Below, one piece after another: positions 1 to 8,142 of a DNA stretch of 32,284 bases (the first letter of the stretch is position 1; each line of letters opens with the position of its first letter). Made by a program: the position numbers and the translations under genes. This stretch comes from Candidatus Shapirobacteria bacterium (lineage in GTDB: Bacteria > Patescibacteriota > Microgenomatia > UBA12405): positions 1 to 32,284 of the forward strand of contig QKGR01000002.1 of NCBI GenBank assembly GCA_003250375.1, written 5' to 3'. The notes beneath the pieces were generated by a model. That model was given only the letters and a program-made list of their open reading frames with translations. It was not told the DNA's origin and did no database searches.

Positions 1-75
1 AAGAAAGGTGGAAGAAAGAAAAGACTACTATAAGTGTAATAAGATGGTAGAATAGTTGTACTTCCATGAAATGGG

Positions 76-110
76 GCTGCACCCTAAAATTTGCAGCTTA
101 TTATTTTTTC
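76..110 (+). terminator. Possible intrinsic terminator (GCTGC-N12-GCAGC followed by TTATTATTTTTT) for an upstream off-window gene
   Basis: 5-bp inverted repeat 76-80/93-97 followed by T-rich tract just before the Crp-family ATG at 115. Confidence 0.35.
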
Positions 111-114
111 GTCT

Positions 115-762
115 ATGAAAACTGATATCGAAAAACAATTAAGTCATTTTTTTAAAGAGTATAAACTCCAAAAATATCGTAAGGGTGAACTAATTTGTCA
201 ACCTGGAGATAAAATTGATGATGTCGGATTTGTAAAATCGGGCTACGTAAGACTGTATACCCTATCGAAGGATGGACAAGAATTTACAATCAATATTTTT
301 AAACCTGTTTTCTATTTGACATTGATTTATGCCCTAGGTAAGGGTGATAATCCATACTATTTTGAGGCAATTACTCCTGTGGAACTATACAGGGCGCCAA
401 AAGATGAAGTGTTGGACTACATTAAAAAGAATCCGGAATTGATGTTTGATTTGATGACCAATATTTTGGACGGATTTAGAGAAATGCTAATTAATAGCCA
501 ATATTTGGCTTATGGCAATGCATATTCGAGAATCGCTTCGATTATTATGTCCTTGGCTAATAATTACGGAACCAAAGAAGGCGAGAAAGTGAAGCTAAAT
601 TTTGCCACAACTCACAGAGTTATTGCTAGCTTAACAGGCACGGCAAGAGAAACAGCCACAATTCAAATTTTGAAATTAAAAGAAAAAGGAATAATCGATA
701 GCCAAGGCAGCCAGATTGTAATCGAAGATATGGAAAGATTGAAACAAGAAACTGAGGTTTAA
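115..762 (+). CDS. Crp/Fnr-family transcriptional regulator (cyclic-nucleotide-binding domain + HTH)
   Basis: ORF with cNMP-binding fold signature (GELICQPGDKIDDVGFVKSGYVRLYTLSKDGQEFTINIFKP) and Crp-type HTH (THRVIASLTGTARETATIQILKLKEKGII); ATG at 115 preferred over the TTG at 91. Confidence 0.92.
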   Translation: MKTDIEKQLSHFFKEYKLQKYRKGELICQPGDKIDDVGFVKSGYVRLYTLSKDGQEFTINIFKPVFYLTLIYALGKGDNPYYFEAITPVELYRAPKDEVLDYIKKNPELMFDLMTNILDGFREMLINSQYLAYGNAYSRIASIIMSLANNYGTKEGEKVKLNFATTHRVIASLTGTARETATIQILKLKEKGIIDSQGSQIVIEDMERLKQETEV

Positions 763-1478
763 ACTAATTCTTGCTTGAGTTGTTTGATTTCGCTGGGAGT
801 AAGATGGCGCCAGTCCCCTATTTTGAGCGAGTCGAGATTGATGGGGCCGATGGTGATACGTTTGAGTTTGAGTAAGTCTAAGCCAAGAGCTTGACACATG
901 CGACGAATTTGACGATTCTTGCCCTGATAGAGAGTAATTTGGAGAATTGATTGCTGAGCGGTGCTGGAGATTGGCTTGACGTCGGCCTTGGCAGTGATGC
1001 CATCTTCGAGAGGGACACCGGTAGCCAGAAGATCGAGCTGGGTGCGGCTGGGAGCCTGTGCGAGAGTGAGAAGATAGGTTTTGGGGAAATGATATTTGGG
1101 ATGAGTGAGCTGATAGGCCAAATTACCATCGTTGGTGAGAAGAATTAGTCCGGTGGTTTGATAATCGAGTCGACCGACAGGATAGACACGCTGGGGGATG
1201 TTGACCAAATCGATGACAGTAGTACGGCCTCGATTGTCGGAAACAGAGGAAAGGACATTGAGAGGCTTATGGAGAGCTATGTAGACAAGGTCGACAGCAA
1301 TGGGCTTGACTGGTTTTTGATCGAGGAGAATTTGATCGATTTGGGGATCGATTTTGTCGCCATTTTTGGCGATTTTGCCATTGATTTGAATACGTTTTTG
1401 GTCGACAAGGAGATCGATTTTTCTTCGGGAGGCGATGCCAAGACTGGCTAAATATTTGTTGATTCTAATCTTGTCCAT
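759..1478 (-). CDS. Pseudouridine synthase, RsuA/RluB/RluE/RluF family (S4 domain + catalytic domain)
   Basis: N-terminal S4-like RINKYLASLGIASRRKIDLLV; catalytic motif VGRLDYQTTGLILLTNDG; GKNRQIRRMCQALG. Confidence 0.95.
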   Translation of the reverse strand: MDKIRINKYLASLGIASRRKIDLLVDQKRIQINGKIAKNGDKIDPQIDQILLDQKPVKPIAVDLVYIALHKPLNVLSSVSDNRGRTTVIDLVNIPQRVYPVGRLDYQTTGLILLTNDGNLAYQLTHPKYHFPKTYLLTLAQAPSRTQLDLLATGVPLEDGITAKADVKPISSTAQQSILQITLYQGKNRQIRRMCQALGLDLLKLKRITIGPINLDSLKIGDWRHLTPSEIKQLKQELV

Positions 1479-1483
1479 GTTAA

Positions 1484-2350
1484 TTAGAGAATAACACTAT
1501 CGGGTATGGTAGAAGTGTCCGGCTTATCGAGGATATAGACATCGTAGTTGTAGCCATCAACACCGACAAACTCGGCTTTTGAATTCAGGATGGCTTCGAA
1601 TGGTTTGCAGGCAAAACAACCATTGTGGGGACAAGTGAATTTTTCCAAAGATCGGGCAAGCTTTATTTGTTTGGCGATTTTGAGAACTTTGGCTTGTGAT
1701 TCCTGAAGATCGGGAAGTTGTTTTTCTTCAAGTTCGTCGCTGCGGTCGAGGTACCAGTAGCTGGCTTTGGTAGTGTTGCGTTGCTGACAATTGGCAACTA
1801 AAAGTCGGTAGATGGGAAGTTGGAGTGAGTCGGGATCTTCTTCACCTTTGCTGGTTTTGAAATCGATGATGTGGACTGAATCGGTGTCGGGTAGGTATTC
1901 GAGCCAGTCGATTTTGCCACAAAGAATAATGTTGTCGTCTTCTGAGAGCCAATAATGGGGTAAATCCTGGCTGATTTTGACAGCAGGATTGACCAGGACT
2001 CCAGGATGAGATTGGACACGACGAATCATAGCTTCGCCTCGCTGGCGAATTTGATACTCAGCATCTTTATCGGAAAAGCCTCCTTGTTTACCAGTAACCT
2101 TGGACCAGGCGGCTTCAAATTTTGGGAGCAAGGGCTGGCGGAAGCGAGTGGCAGCGGGGACAACAGACAAAGACTCGAGAACTTCGTGGACAGCCTGGCC
2201 AAGAGCTAGGGCTGGAGCCATGATTTTGACTTTATGATTGGTCTTGGGATCTTTATAGATATTTTTGAGGTAATAAGCCCTGGGACACTTTAGATAATCG
2301 GAAATTGAAGTGTGGGAAACCCAAGTGGCAGTATATTTGTCGGCTGGCAT
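1484..2350 (-). CDS. PD-(D/E)XK nuclease superfamily protein (RecB/Cas4-like)
   Basis: SDYLKCPRAYYLKNIY, GQAVHEVLE, IDFKTSKG (DxK core), LPIYRLL, and C-terminal Cys cluster CPHNGCFACKPF. Confidence 0.85.
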   Translation of the reverse strand: MPADKYTATWVSHTSISDYLKCPRAYYLKNIYKDPKTNHKVKIMAPALALGQAVHEVLESLSVVPAATRFRQPLLPKFEAAWSKVTGKQGGFSDKDAEYQIRQRGEAMIRRVQSHPGVLVNPAVKISQDLPHYWLSEDDNIILCGKIDWLEYLPDTDSVHIIDFKTSKGEEDPDSLQLPIYRLLVANCQQRNTTKASYWYLDRSDELEEKQLPDLQESQAKVLKIAKQIKLARSLEKFTCPHNGCFACKPFEAILNSKAEFVGVDGYNYDVYILDKPDTSTIPDSVIL

Positions 2351-2410
2351 AAGATAATGTTAGCAAAAGAAAATTATTTTACTAGATGTAGATCCGAATA
2401 AAAGGCGAAG

Positions 2411-3025
2411 TTAGAATAGACCCATTTGGTTGGCGGTGGATTCGACGACGGGATAAGAAAAATCGAGTTCGACTTGACGAAGGGTATTCCAGCGATCTTT
2501 GTACTTAAGATGTTTATTCTTGAGAGCATAGTCGTAGACATCGCGGGTAACAAGGACATCCATTTCGCAATATTTTTTGAGTTTTTCGAGAGATTCGGGA
2601 GTGTGCTGATTCCAATAGACAACAGCATTGGTACCAACGTCGGATTTGGAATGACCGAGGGATTGGGAGGCGACCGAATCGAGACTAAGGCGAAAACCAA
2701 GAGCTTTCTTGATTTTTTCGAGAATATCGAAATGGTTTAGTTTTTTGAAATCAAAAGGAGAATGAGGGACGAGAGCAGGAACGTCGAAGCCAAGAGAGTT
2801 GAAACCAATAATCCGATCGGCATTGCTAAAAAGAGGCCACATTTGGGGAAAGTCTTCTTCCCAAAAAGAGGACATTTGGCCTGAAATTTCGTTTAGATTT
2901 GAGTCGAGTTGGCGGATGTAGACGGAAACTATGGAAATACCAAGATCGGCGGGATTGTCGGTGGTAATGTCCTGAAATAATTTTTTGGTCTCGATGTCGA
3001 AGAAAACTTCGGTGGTGGTAGACAT
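2411..3025 (-). CDS. Predicted DEDD-type 3'-5' exonuclease (RNase H-like)
   Basis: Exo I FFDIETKK; Exo II-like IIGFNSLGFDVPAL; Exo III-like YCEMDVLVTRDVYDYAL. Confidence 0.8.
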   Translation of the reverse strand: MSTTTEVFFDIETKKLFQDITTDNPADLGISIVSVYIRQLDSNLNEISGQMSSFWEEDFPQMWPLFSNADRIIGFNSLGFDVPALVPHSPFDFKKLNHFDILEKIKKALGFRLSLDSVASQSLGHSKSDVGTNAVVYWNQHTPESLEKLKKYCEMDVLVTRDVYDYALKNKHLKYKDRWNTLRQVELDFSYPVVESTANQMGLF

Positions 3026-3071
3026 AGACTTTTATTATATACGAGCAAATAAACAGTGGAAGGTGGAAATT

Positions 3072-3164
3072 TTAGGAACGAGCCGGGTTCTTGCGGAGGA
3101 AACGTTTAATGTTGGATTTGAATTTGGGGGTAAGCTTTTGATTTGGTCGTAATTGTATCTTCAT
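3072..3164 (-). CDS. Possible 30-aa basic microprotein MKIQLRPNQKLTPKFKSNIKRFLRKNPARS
   Basis: Uninterrupted ATG-to-TAA short ORF in an otherwise unexplained 223-bp gap; strongly basic; too short for the ORF track. Confidence 0.35.
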   Translation of the reverse strand: MKIQLRPNQKLTPKFKSNIKRFLRKNPARS

Positions 3165-3248
3165 CGTAGTTAGATGTTATGAATTAAACAAAGGATTTGT
3201 GTGAGCTGAATGTTAAGGTTTGGTAAGAATAATTGGATATAATAAATT

Positions 3249-3605
3249 ATGGAACTGGAACAGCTAAAAAATTTGGCAAATTTGTTGGACAATAAATTTG
3301 AAGTATTGGGAATAAAATTCGGAATTGATCCGATTGTAGGACTAATTCCGGGCGGAGACATGATTGGATTACTACTGGGATTACTGATAATTAAACATGG
3401 ATATGAGAAAAAAATTTCGAAGAAAGGAATGACAAAGATGATAATTAATACAGTGGTGGATTTGTTGGCTGGAATAATTCCTGTGGTTGGAGATGTGGCT
3501 GATTTTGGAATTAAATCGAATATTGCCAATATTCGGATAATTGAGGAAGAAATTAGGCTTCGAACTAATGGAGTTGTGGTTGAGGAAGGAGTGGTTTTAG
3601 AGTGA
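3249..3605 (+). CDS. DUF4112-family small membrane protein
   Basis: LDNKFEVLGIKFGIDPIVGLIPGGDMIGLLLGLLII...DLLAGIIPVVGDVADFGIKSN is characteristic of DUF4112. Confidence 0.88.
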   Translation: MELEQLKNLANLLDNKFEVLGIKFGIDPIVGLIPGGDMIGLLLGLLIIKHGYEKKISKKGMTKMIINTVVDLLAGIIPVVGDVADFGIKSNIANIRIIEEEIRLRTNGVVVEEGVVLE

Positions 3606-4268
3606 GAAAGTGACTGAGTAGCGAAGGTCTTCTTGAGGAAGTAGATCGGGGAAACTAATTTTGAAATCGGTAGTACTATTGTTGTTGAGTTGAGAAAGAT
3701 CGGTTTGCTGAGTAGATAGGGCGGATTGAATTTCGGTGCCAGTGAATATTTTGGCTTGAATTTTGATGTTTTGGATGGTGTAGGGATTGTTGTTGGCGAC
3801 TTTGCCAGTGAGGGAAAAAACTGGAGGAAGCTGAGAATAATCCCAAGCGCCGACAAGATCGGTGAGTTTGATGCGAGAATAGGGATTGAGGACTAAGGAA
3901 TTACGTTGATAGAGGAAATAGGCAAGAGCGCCGATAATGACGAAAGAAAGGATGGAAATAAGAGTAATATAAACTTCAGTAAAAGACTTTTTGGGACGAC
4001 GGTGGCGTTTTTTGGGTAATAGAGATTTTTTATAGTTGAGAATGAAAGTAATTAGATAGAGTACACCGATGGTTATTCCAAAAGAAAAGGAGACAAGGAA
4101 AAGAGCTAAACTGTCGAGAAAATAGAGACTATAGATGGCTGTGAAATGGGAAATGACGAAGATAAATCTAAATAAGCCCTTAAGAAATTTGAGGTTGGAC
4201 GAGGAATAAAAAAAACTAGATTGGTCGTCGAGTGAATAGCGTCGTTGGGGCACAATTAATATTAGCAA
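3597..4268 (-). CDS. Membrane protein with C-terminal extracytoplasmic beta domain (FxLYD/DUF3426-like), unknown function
   Basis: Three hydrophobic segments followed by FSLTGKVANNNPYTIQNIKIQAKIFTGTEIQSAL...LLPQEDLRYSVTFSL. Confidence 0.7.
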   Translation of the reverse strand: MLILIVPQRRYSLDDQSSFFYSSSNLKFLKGLFRFIFVISHFTAIYSLYFLDSLALFLVSFSFGITIGVLYLITFILNYKKSLLPKKRHRRPKKSFTEVYITLISILSFVIIGALAYFLYQRNSLVLNPYSRIKLTDLVGAWDYSQLPPVFSLTGKVANNNPYTIQNIKIQAKIFTGTEIQSALSTQQTDLSQLNNNSTTDFKISFPDLLPQEDLRYSVTFSL

Positions 4269-5323
4269 ATCAACATGGCATCGCCAAAGCTATAGAAATG
4301 GAATTGTGAATCGATGGCAACTTGGTAGGCTTTTTGGATGAGCGAGGAGGAAAAATCAGTGTAGGGAATGGAACAATTTGGAGAGGAGGCAAAGGCAGTA
4401 ACCATCATGAGTAAGGAAGAGGTAGGGAGATGAAAATTGGTTATGAGAGCATCGACGACTTGAAATTTGTAGGGAGGATAGATGAAGATGTTGGTTTGTT
4501 GCCAGCCGGATTTTAGCTGAGGGTTGCTTTCCAGGGCTCGGGCGGAGGTGGTGCCGACGGAAATTATACGGCGCTGCTCCTTTTTGTACTGCTGGAGGCG
4601 TTGGCTAGTTTGGGCGTCGAAATAATACTTTTCGGTGTGGAGAGTGGCGGTGGACAAGTTTTCGGGACGAAGAGGTTGGAAAGTGCCCAGGCCTACATGG
4701 AGAGTGATCTTTTCGATTTGAACTCCAAGGGCAGCAACTTCATCGAGGAGCTGTGGGGTAAAATGGAGTCCAGCGGTAGGAGCAGCAGCAGAGCCTTTGT
4801 CCTTGGCGTAGACAGTTTGATAAATTTGACGAAGCTCGGATTCTGATTGAGGATTGGCGATATAGTGGGGTAAAGGAGTGGTGCCAATCAAATCAATGAG
4901 ATTGAGAAGTGGATTGCCTGAGACATTGAATTGAATTACTGCCTCACCAGTGGCAATATTGCGTTGTTTACAAATAGCTTTGAGATCGTGAGGAAAATCG
5001 ATTTGTTGCTCGAGCTTGAGACCTGGTTTGGAAATACATACCCAAGTGTCGAGATTTTGCTGCTCGAGCAAGAGAATTTCAACTTTACCGCCGGTTGATT
5101 TTTGACCATAGAGCCTGGCGGGAAAAACTTTGGTCTGATTGAGAACCAGAACATCGCTTGGACGAAGAAATTGTTTGATGTCGTAGAAATGATGATTTGG
5201 ATCGATAGTTTGAAGCTGCCTGTCGACGAGCATGAGGCGAGAGTGGTCGCGAGGAATGGCGTGAGTGGCAGCAATTAAATTCTCAGGAAGATGATAGTCG
5301 AAAGTTTCGGGTAAGGGAACCAT
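4262..5323 (-). CDS. queA: S-adenosylmethionine:tRNA ribosyltransferase-isomerase
   Basis: FDYHLPENLIA, PRDHSRLMLVDR, LVLNQTKVFPARLYGQKSTGGKVEILLLE, KGSAAAPTAGLHFT, ITLHVGLGTFQP, SVGTTSARALES, ALITNFHLPTSSLLMMVTAF. Confidence 0.97.
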   Translation of the reverse strand: MVPLPETFDYHLPENLIAATHAIPRDHSRLMLVDRQLQTIDPNHHFYDIKQFLRPSDVLVLNQTKVFPARLYGQKSTGGKVEILLLEQQNLDTWVCISKPGLKLEQQIDFPHDLKAICKQRNIATGEAVIQFNVSGNPLLNLIDLIGTTPLPHYIANPQSESELRQIYQTVYAKDKGSAAAPTAGLHFTPQLLDEVAALGVQIEKITLHVGLGTFQPLRPENLSTATLHTEKYYFDAQTSQRLQQYKKEQRRIISVGTTSARALESNPQLKSGWQQTNIFIYPPYKFQVVDALITNFHLPTSSLLMMVTAFASSPNCSIPYTDFSSSLIQKAYQVAIDSQFHFYSFGDAMLIC

Positions 5324-5338
5324 GCGACTATTGTATCA

Positions 5339-6097
5339 TCAGTTTCCGTTGGCAAAAAAGACATTTGGGGCTTGCTTGGCCAAACCTGGGGCGCGATAGA
5401 TACCAACACCATTGACTCCCCTACCAACAAGAATTTCTGCTTTGGTGGCGACTGGTTCTGGAGTGGGAGTAGGAATTACTTCATCGATGACCGACCAGGT
5501 GTCTCCGTTAATACGGATATTGTCGAAGGCATAATTAGCTAAAGGATTGTCGAAGGCCACCATGATAACACTTACGGAAGACTGACCATACTCGGCTTGA
5601 ACTTGAGCCCAAGTTTTAAATGTATTGGTGGAAAAATCTCTCCAGATAGGATTGGGATTGTTAGCATCGAAAACATTTGGGGTGGTGAGCCAATAATAAA
5701 TTTGATCGTTGGTCATGTACTTGTAAAAATAAGCTCGAAGTTCATGGTACTGATAATTGGCATCGACAAAACCAAGAGCTAAACCATCTCCCCCATCGTA
5801 GTTGCCATCGAGGAGTTGGAGATCGAGATTGAAATTATTCAACTCAGAAATTTTATAGAAAGGCATATGACCCTTATATGGTTCCAAATAAACAAAAGAC
5901 ATATCGTAGGGACTCATACCAAAGACTCCGGGGTTTTTGACGGCGACATCGGTGTTCCATGAAGTGCCATAGTATTTGGTGGTAATAACTGTACCTTGAG
6001 TACTGGAGTTGCTAAGCAAATCGAAGGTAGTAGCCTGAGCTGCAGCAGGAAGACTAAGTCCAAGGACAAGAGTGAGGAAAATTACCAGTTTTTTCAT
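5339..6097 (-). CDS. Secreted/surface protein with signal peptide and PTPTPEP linker; unknown function
   Basis: MKKLVIFLTLVLGLSLPAAAQA signal peptide; beta-rich body; VIPTPTPEPVA near C-terminus. Confidence 0.8.
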   Translation of the reverse strand: MKKLVIFLTLVLGLSLPAAAQATTFDLLSNSSTQGTVITTKYYGTSWNTDVAVKNPGVFGMSPYDMSFVYLEPYKGHMPFYKISELNNFNLDLQLLDGNYDGGDGLALGFVDANYQYHELRAYFYKYMTNDQIYYWLTTPNVFDANNPNPIWRDFSTNTFKTWAQVQAEYGQSSVSVIMVAFDNPLANYAFDNIRINGDTWSVIDEVIPTPTPEPVATKAEILVGRGVNGVGIYRAPGLAKQAPNVFFANGN

Positions 6098-6128
6098 AAA
6101 AAAAAAGAGCCGTCAGAACTGACGGCTT
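6098..6128 (-). terminator. Intrinsic terminator (9-bp AGCCGTCAG/CTGACGGCT stem + T9 on - strand) abutting the downstream ATG
   Basis: Perfect inverted repeat 6108-6116/6119-6127; A9 run 6098-6106 on + strand (T9 on -); ATG of next gene occupies 6097-6095. Confidence 0.85.
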
Positions 6129-6132
6129 GAGT

Positions 6133-6168
6133 TTCTAAATTAATAAATCAAAAAATATTAATTTAGAA
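6133..6168. repeat. 12-bp perfect inverted repeat TTCTAAATTAAT-N12-ATTAATTTAGAA
   Basis: Arms 6133-6144 and 6157-6168 read directly; lies between the stop of the 6176-6772 gene and the terminator. Confidence 0.8.
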
Positions 6169-6175
6169 TAGCAGA

Positions 6176-6772
6176 TTAGAAAGAGATTTTGTCCGATAAA
6201 AAGTTGTTGATGAGGGAGTTGATTTCTTCTTGAGATAATTGATCGGAAAGACTGGATAAACTAATGGTGAAGATCTTTTGATCCTTGATATAAAGATATT
6301 GAGCGATAGAAATTTTTTGCTTGTTGGAATAGTAATAGCCTTGGAGCTGGTAGTTGTCGACTCCATTTTGGTCGACGAAGGATTTGTTGCTGGTGTAGAC
6401 CAGGCTGGGAATAGTAGATTTGGCACCTCTGATGAGAGTATCGATGTATTTTTTGGTATTATCGGTTTCTTTTATTTGAGAGCTAACGAGGATCATGGTT
6501 GGCAAGAAAGACTTGTCTGATTTTTTTTGGAGTTTGACGATGATATTACCTTGATTCTCTTCAATAATTTGCCAATCTGAAGGTAGAACCGGAGCTTCTA
6601 TAACTGATTCGACTGGTTGATTGGAACGGGATCTGACGATGAAATAAGTAGTGGTGGCAGCAAGAAGAAGAATAGCGACAAGAATTAGGGAAATAATTTT
6701 AAAATTGTTTCTAAGAAATTCAGCGACGATTTGGTATTTGGATTTGGGATAGGTTAGTTTTGGTCGGGTCAT
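6176..6772 (-). CDS. Single-TM anchored extracytoplasmic protein (possibly PsbP-like fold), unknown function
   Basis: N-terminal basic segment + TM (IISLILVAILLLAATTTYFIV), then soluble domain; start overlaps stop of sortase gene. Confidence 0.7.
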   Translation of the reverse strand: MTRPKLTYPKSKYQIVAEFLRNNFKIISLILVAILLLAATTTYFIVRSRSNQPVESVIEAPVLPSDWQIIEENQGNIIVKLQKKSDKSFLPTMILVSSQIKETDNTKKYIDTLIRGAKSTIPSLVYTSNKSFVDQNGVDNYQLQGYYYSNKQKISIAQYLYIKDQKIFTISLSSLSDQLSQEEINSLINNFLSDKISF

Positions 6773-8067
6773 AGTGATAAGTAAATGATTATTCTTTGGT
6801 CGGGGTGAGTGGCAGAACAGGTCATGAGAGCGATGGTGGAAGAATCGGGAGCGTCGCTGATGAGCTGATCGATGGTGGTAGTCGAAGATAAATATTTTTT
6901 GGCAATGACTTTGTATTCGTTGAGCTGGGAATTATTTTGAAGGATGACTTTGTCGGAAATCGATAGTTTGTATAAATTACCAAATTTGTCGGCAGCGTTG
7001 TGGGCATAATAAAGATCGAAGTTGTTTTGGCTGACTTTGAGGACTTCCTGGTGGCCGATGGTGATTTGATCGCCAAGAAGACTTCCTTGGTAAATTGATT
7101 CCATGAGATTGATTCTGGGAATTAGAATTGAGCTGCCTTGGATAACAGAATTATTGGTAGGACTTTTGGTAGTACTGTATTGAGTGTCGGCTGTGTTGGC
7201 TAAAGTAGTGTCGCCAAGAATCTGACCAGCATAGGTTTGGCGGATGCCTTCGATGAGAGGATTGTAGTTGTCGGTGGCACCCAAGACTCGTGTAGAGGTC
7301 TGAACAATGCCAGCGACGACGGGATTGCTGGATTCACCACCCCCAACACCAGGAGAAGATGAACTTGAGGAACCAGAGGATGAATTGTTGTCGTTGTTGG
7401 AATTATTGTTGTCGGATGAGGACGAGGTGGGGGTGGGAGTTGAGGATGGAGCGGAGGTCTGGGTTGGGGTAGGAGTGGAACTGATTGTTGCGGTAGTAGT
7501 AGGAGTTGGAGTTAGGGTGACAGTGTCAGTAGGCGAAAGCGTGGGAGATTCGGTAAGAGTAGGGCTAAGTGAACAGACAGGAGTAGGCGTAAGAGTGGGA
7601 GTATTTGATGGAAATGTTGTATTTGTGGGACTAGGTGATATATGGCAGCAGGTAGGAAGAGGCGTAATGTTTGGAGCCTCAGGTGAATAATAAAAAACAA
7701 CATGAGAAATGTCTTTGCATGTATTTGAGTCGTTGCCTGACTTAAAGACTAATACATTGTTTGAGGCAAGCCAAGTCGCAGTATAGCAACCGTTCGACGT
7801 ATTACCAGGTGTTAGTATTGTACAAGGAATTTCACTACTGACGTCAGACCCAGCCTTAACTCCAACTGAAGTGACGACAAAATTACCATTATATTCATAG
7901 GGAGAAGAACTATCTTTTGAGTCTAATCCTGGAATTTGATTGTCTGAGGGACACTGACCGGAGTTTGAGGAAGAATTATCGTTTTGAGCAATTAGAGTAC
8001 TATGGTGACTGAGGAAATGTATTGAAAATAAAAGCCCGAAGATTATGAGGAATGTGTATTTTTTCAC
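6769..8067 (-). CDS. Sortase-family protein with secretion signal, N-terminal extracytoplasmic domain, long Pro/Thr/Ser-rich spacer and C-terminal sortase domain
   Basis: GTG start; signal peptide KKYTFLIIFGLLFSIHFLSHH; CKDISHVVFYY-type domain; TPTPT-rich linker; sortase motifs ILIPRINL, YYAHN (catalytic His), IALMTCSATHPDQRIIIY (catalytic Cys, Arg). Confidence 0.85.
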   Translation of the reverse strand: MKKYTFLIIFGLLFSIHFLSHHSTLIAQNDNSSSNSGQCPSDNQIPGLDSKDSSSPYEYNGNFVVTSVGVKAGSDVSSEIPCTILTPGNTSNGCYTATWLASNNVLVFKSGNDSNTCKDISHVVFYYSPEAPNITPLPTCCHISPSPTNTTFPSNTPTLTPTPVCSLSPTLTESPTLSPTDTVTLTPTPTTTATISSTPTPTQTSAPSSTPTPTSSSSDNNNSNNDNNSSSGSSSSSSPGVGGGESSNPVVAGIVQTSTRVLGATDNYNPLIEGIRQTYAGQILGDTTLANTADTQYSTTKSPTNNSVIQGSSILIPRINLMESIYQGSLLGDQITIGHQEVLKVSQNNFDLYYAHNAADKFGNLYKLSISDKVILQNNSQLNEYKVIAKKYLSSTTTIDQLISDAPDSSTIALMTCSATHPDQRIIIYLSL

Positions 8068-8142
8068 AAATAGAGAGAAATCTATATTTGCGAGTAATAT
8101 AACACAAGTTCTTTATATAAGATATAGTTTGTTCTAATAAAT

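Noticed and set aside
91-114. TTG-initiated N-terminal extension of the Crp-family gene (MQLIIFSS)
   Set aside because: Overlaps the hairpin/T-tract element; the ATG at 115 gives a typical family N-terminus.
1158-1451. 97-aa + strand ORF opposite the pseudouridine synthase
   Set aside because: Antisense to a gene with clear family motifs.
3170-3856. 228-aa - strand ORF antisense to DUF4112
   Set aside because: Low-complexity Ser/Pro/Ile-rich translation; overlaps a clear DUF4112 gene and the end of the 3597 gene; antisense artefact of G-rich + strand composition.
7307-7690. 127-aa + strand ORF (GVGVGVEV repeats)
   Set aside because: Antisense of the TPTPTP/SSS linker of the sortase gene; low-complexity mirror, not a gene.
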